From contig CADBRG010000165.1 of NCBI GenBank assembly GCA_902797015.1, positions 1 through 5,263 of the forward strand: a stretch of DNA of 5,263 bases, given 5' to 3'. This stretch comes from an uncultured Lachnospiraceae bacterium. GTDB lineage: Bacteria; Bacillota; Clostridia; Lachnospirales; Lachnospiraceae. Positions 5,146 to 5,263 of this stretch are shown in pieces. The notes beneath the pieces are model-generated. The model was not told the origin of the DNA. It was given only the letters and a program-made list of their open reading frames with translations, and made no database searches. The position numbers and the translations under genes were made by a program. Every line of letters begins with the position of its first letter. Position 1 is the first letter of the stretch.

Positions 5146-5263
5146 GTGAAACTAAAAACCCGTCTGGTAATTTCTGTTTGCATTATCATAATCCTGCCGA
5201 TTGCGCTGATGAGCGGAATCCTGTTTGGTTATTATCAGATTTATACGCACACAGCGCAAAAGC
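5146..5263 (+). CDS. N-terminus of a membrane protein, probably a sensor histidine kinase (3' end outside window)
   Basis: Thirty-nine codons are visible and remain open to the window edge. The product begins MKLKTRLVIS, a positively charged stretch, followed by one hydrophobic segment (about residues 7-29, with a Pro at 18), then YYQIYTHTAQK outside the membrane. This pattern (KLKTRLVIS plus a single helix, no signal-peptide cleavage site evident) is typical of the first membrane helix of HAMP-containing sensor histidine kinases in Clostridia. The sensor, HAMP and kinase domains cannot be seen, so a methyl-accepting chemotaxis protein or another membrane-anchored signalling protein remains possible. 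It starts with GTG and has its own promoter candidate, divergent from the nuclease-like gene. Confidence 0.6.
   Translation, partial: MKLKTRLVISVCIIIILPIALMSGILFGYYQIYTHTAQK

Overview
The window looks like chromosomal DNA of a Gram-positive Clostridia-type Firmicute, most likely a member of Lachnospiraceae. The grounds are: strong GGAG/GGGGTGA-type ribosome binding sites; a UDP-GlcNAc enolpyruvyl transferase of the MurZ-like Firmicute type; a uracil-tract terminator with a GAAA loop; and an uncharacterised nuclease-fold protein whose conserved blocks I recall from Lachnospiraceae proteins. The family-level placement is inference from recognition, not from a search.

Layout. Bases 1-1184 hold the 3' part of mfd, the transcription-repair coupling factor, cut off by the left window edge just upstream of the TATP motif. 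A short gap follows with a perfect-consensus promoter (TTGACA, 18 bp, TATAAT) and a small hairpin at the predicted transcript start. Then come murA (1286-2578, peptidoglycan precursor synthesis) and, 70 bp on, metK (2649-3836, S-adenosylmethionine synthetase). I see no terminator and no clear promoter between murA and metK, so they probably form a two-gene transcript, ended by a 13-bp stem, GAAA-loop terminator at 3861-3896. No SAM riboswitch fits in front of metK.

The right-hand third is more accessory in character. Bases 3897-4158 carry no convincing gene, but hold three diverged copies of a ~42-bp unit bounded by TTTGGAAC...GTTCCAAA inverted ends. On the minus strand, 4944-4159 encodes a 261-residue protein with an N-terminal helical part and a C-terminal domain resembling PD-(D/E)xK nucleases (SKSE, YPDF, WEHFG). 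Its coding sequence is locally more A/T-rich than the housekeeping genes. An A/T-rich divergent intergenic region (4945-5145) has a promoter candidate for each direction. It leads rightwards into the first 39 codons of a membrane protein, probably a sensor histidine kinase, cut off by the right window edge.

The three left-hand genes are ordinary housekeeping functions (DNA repair, cell wall, methyl donor supply). The least explained part is the pairing of a nuclease-fold orphan gene with a palindromic repeat cluster directly at its 3' side.
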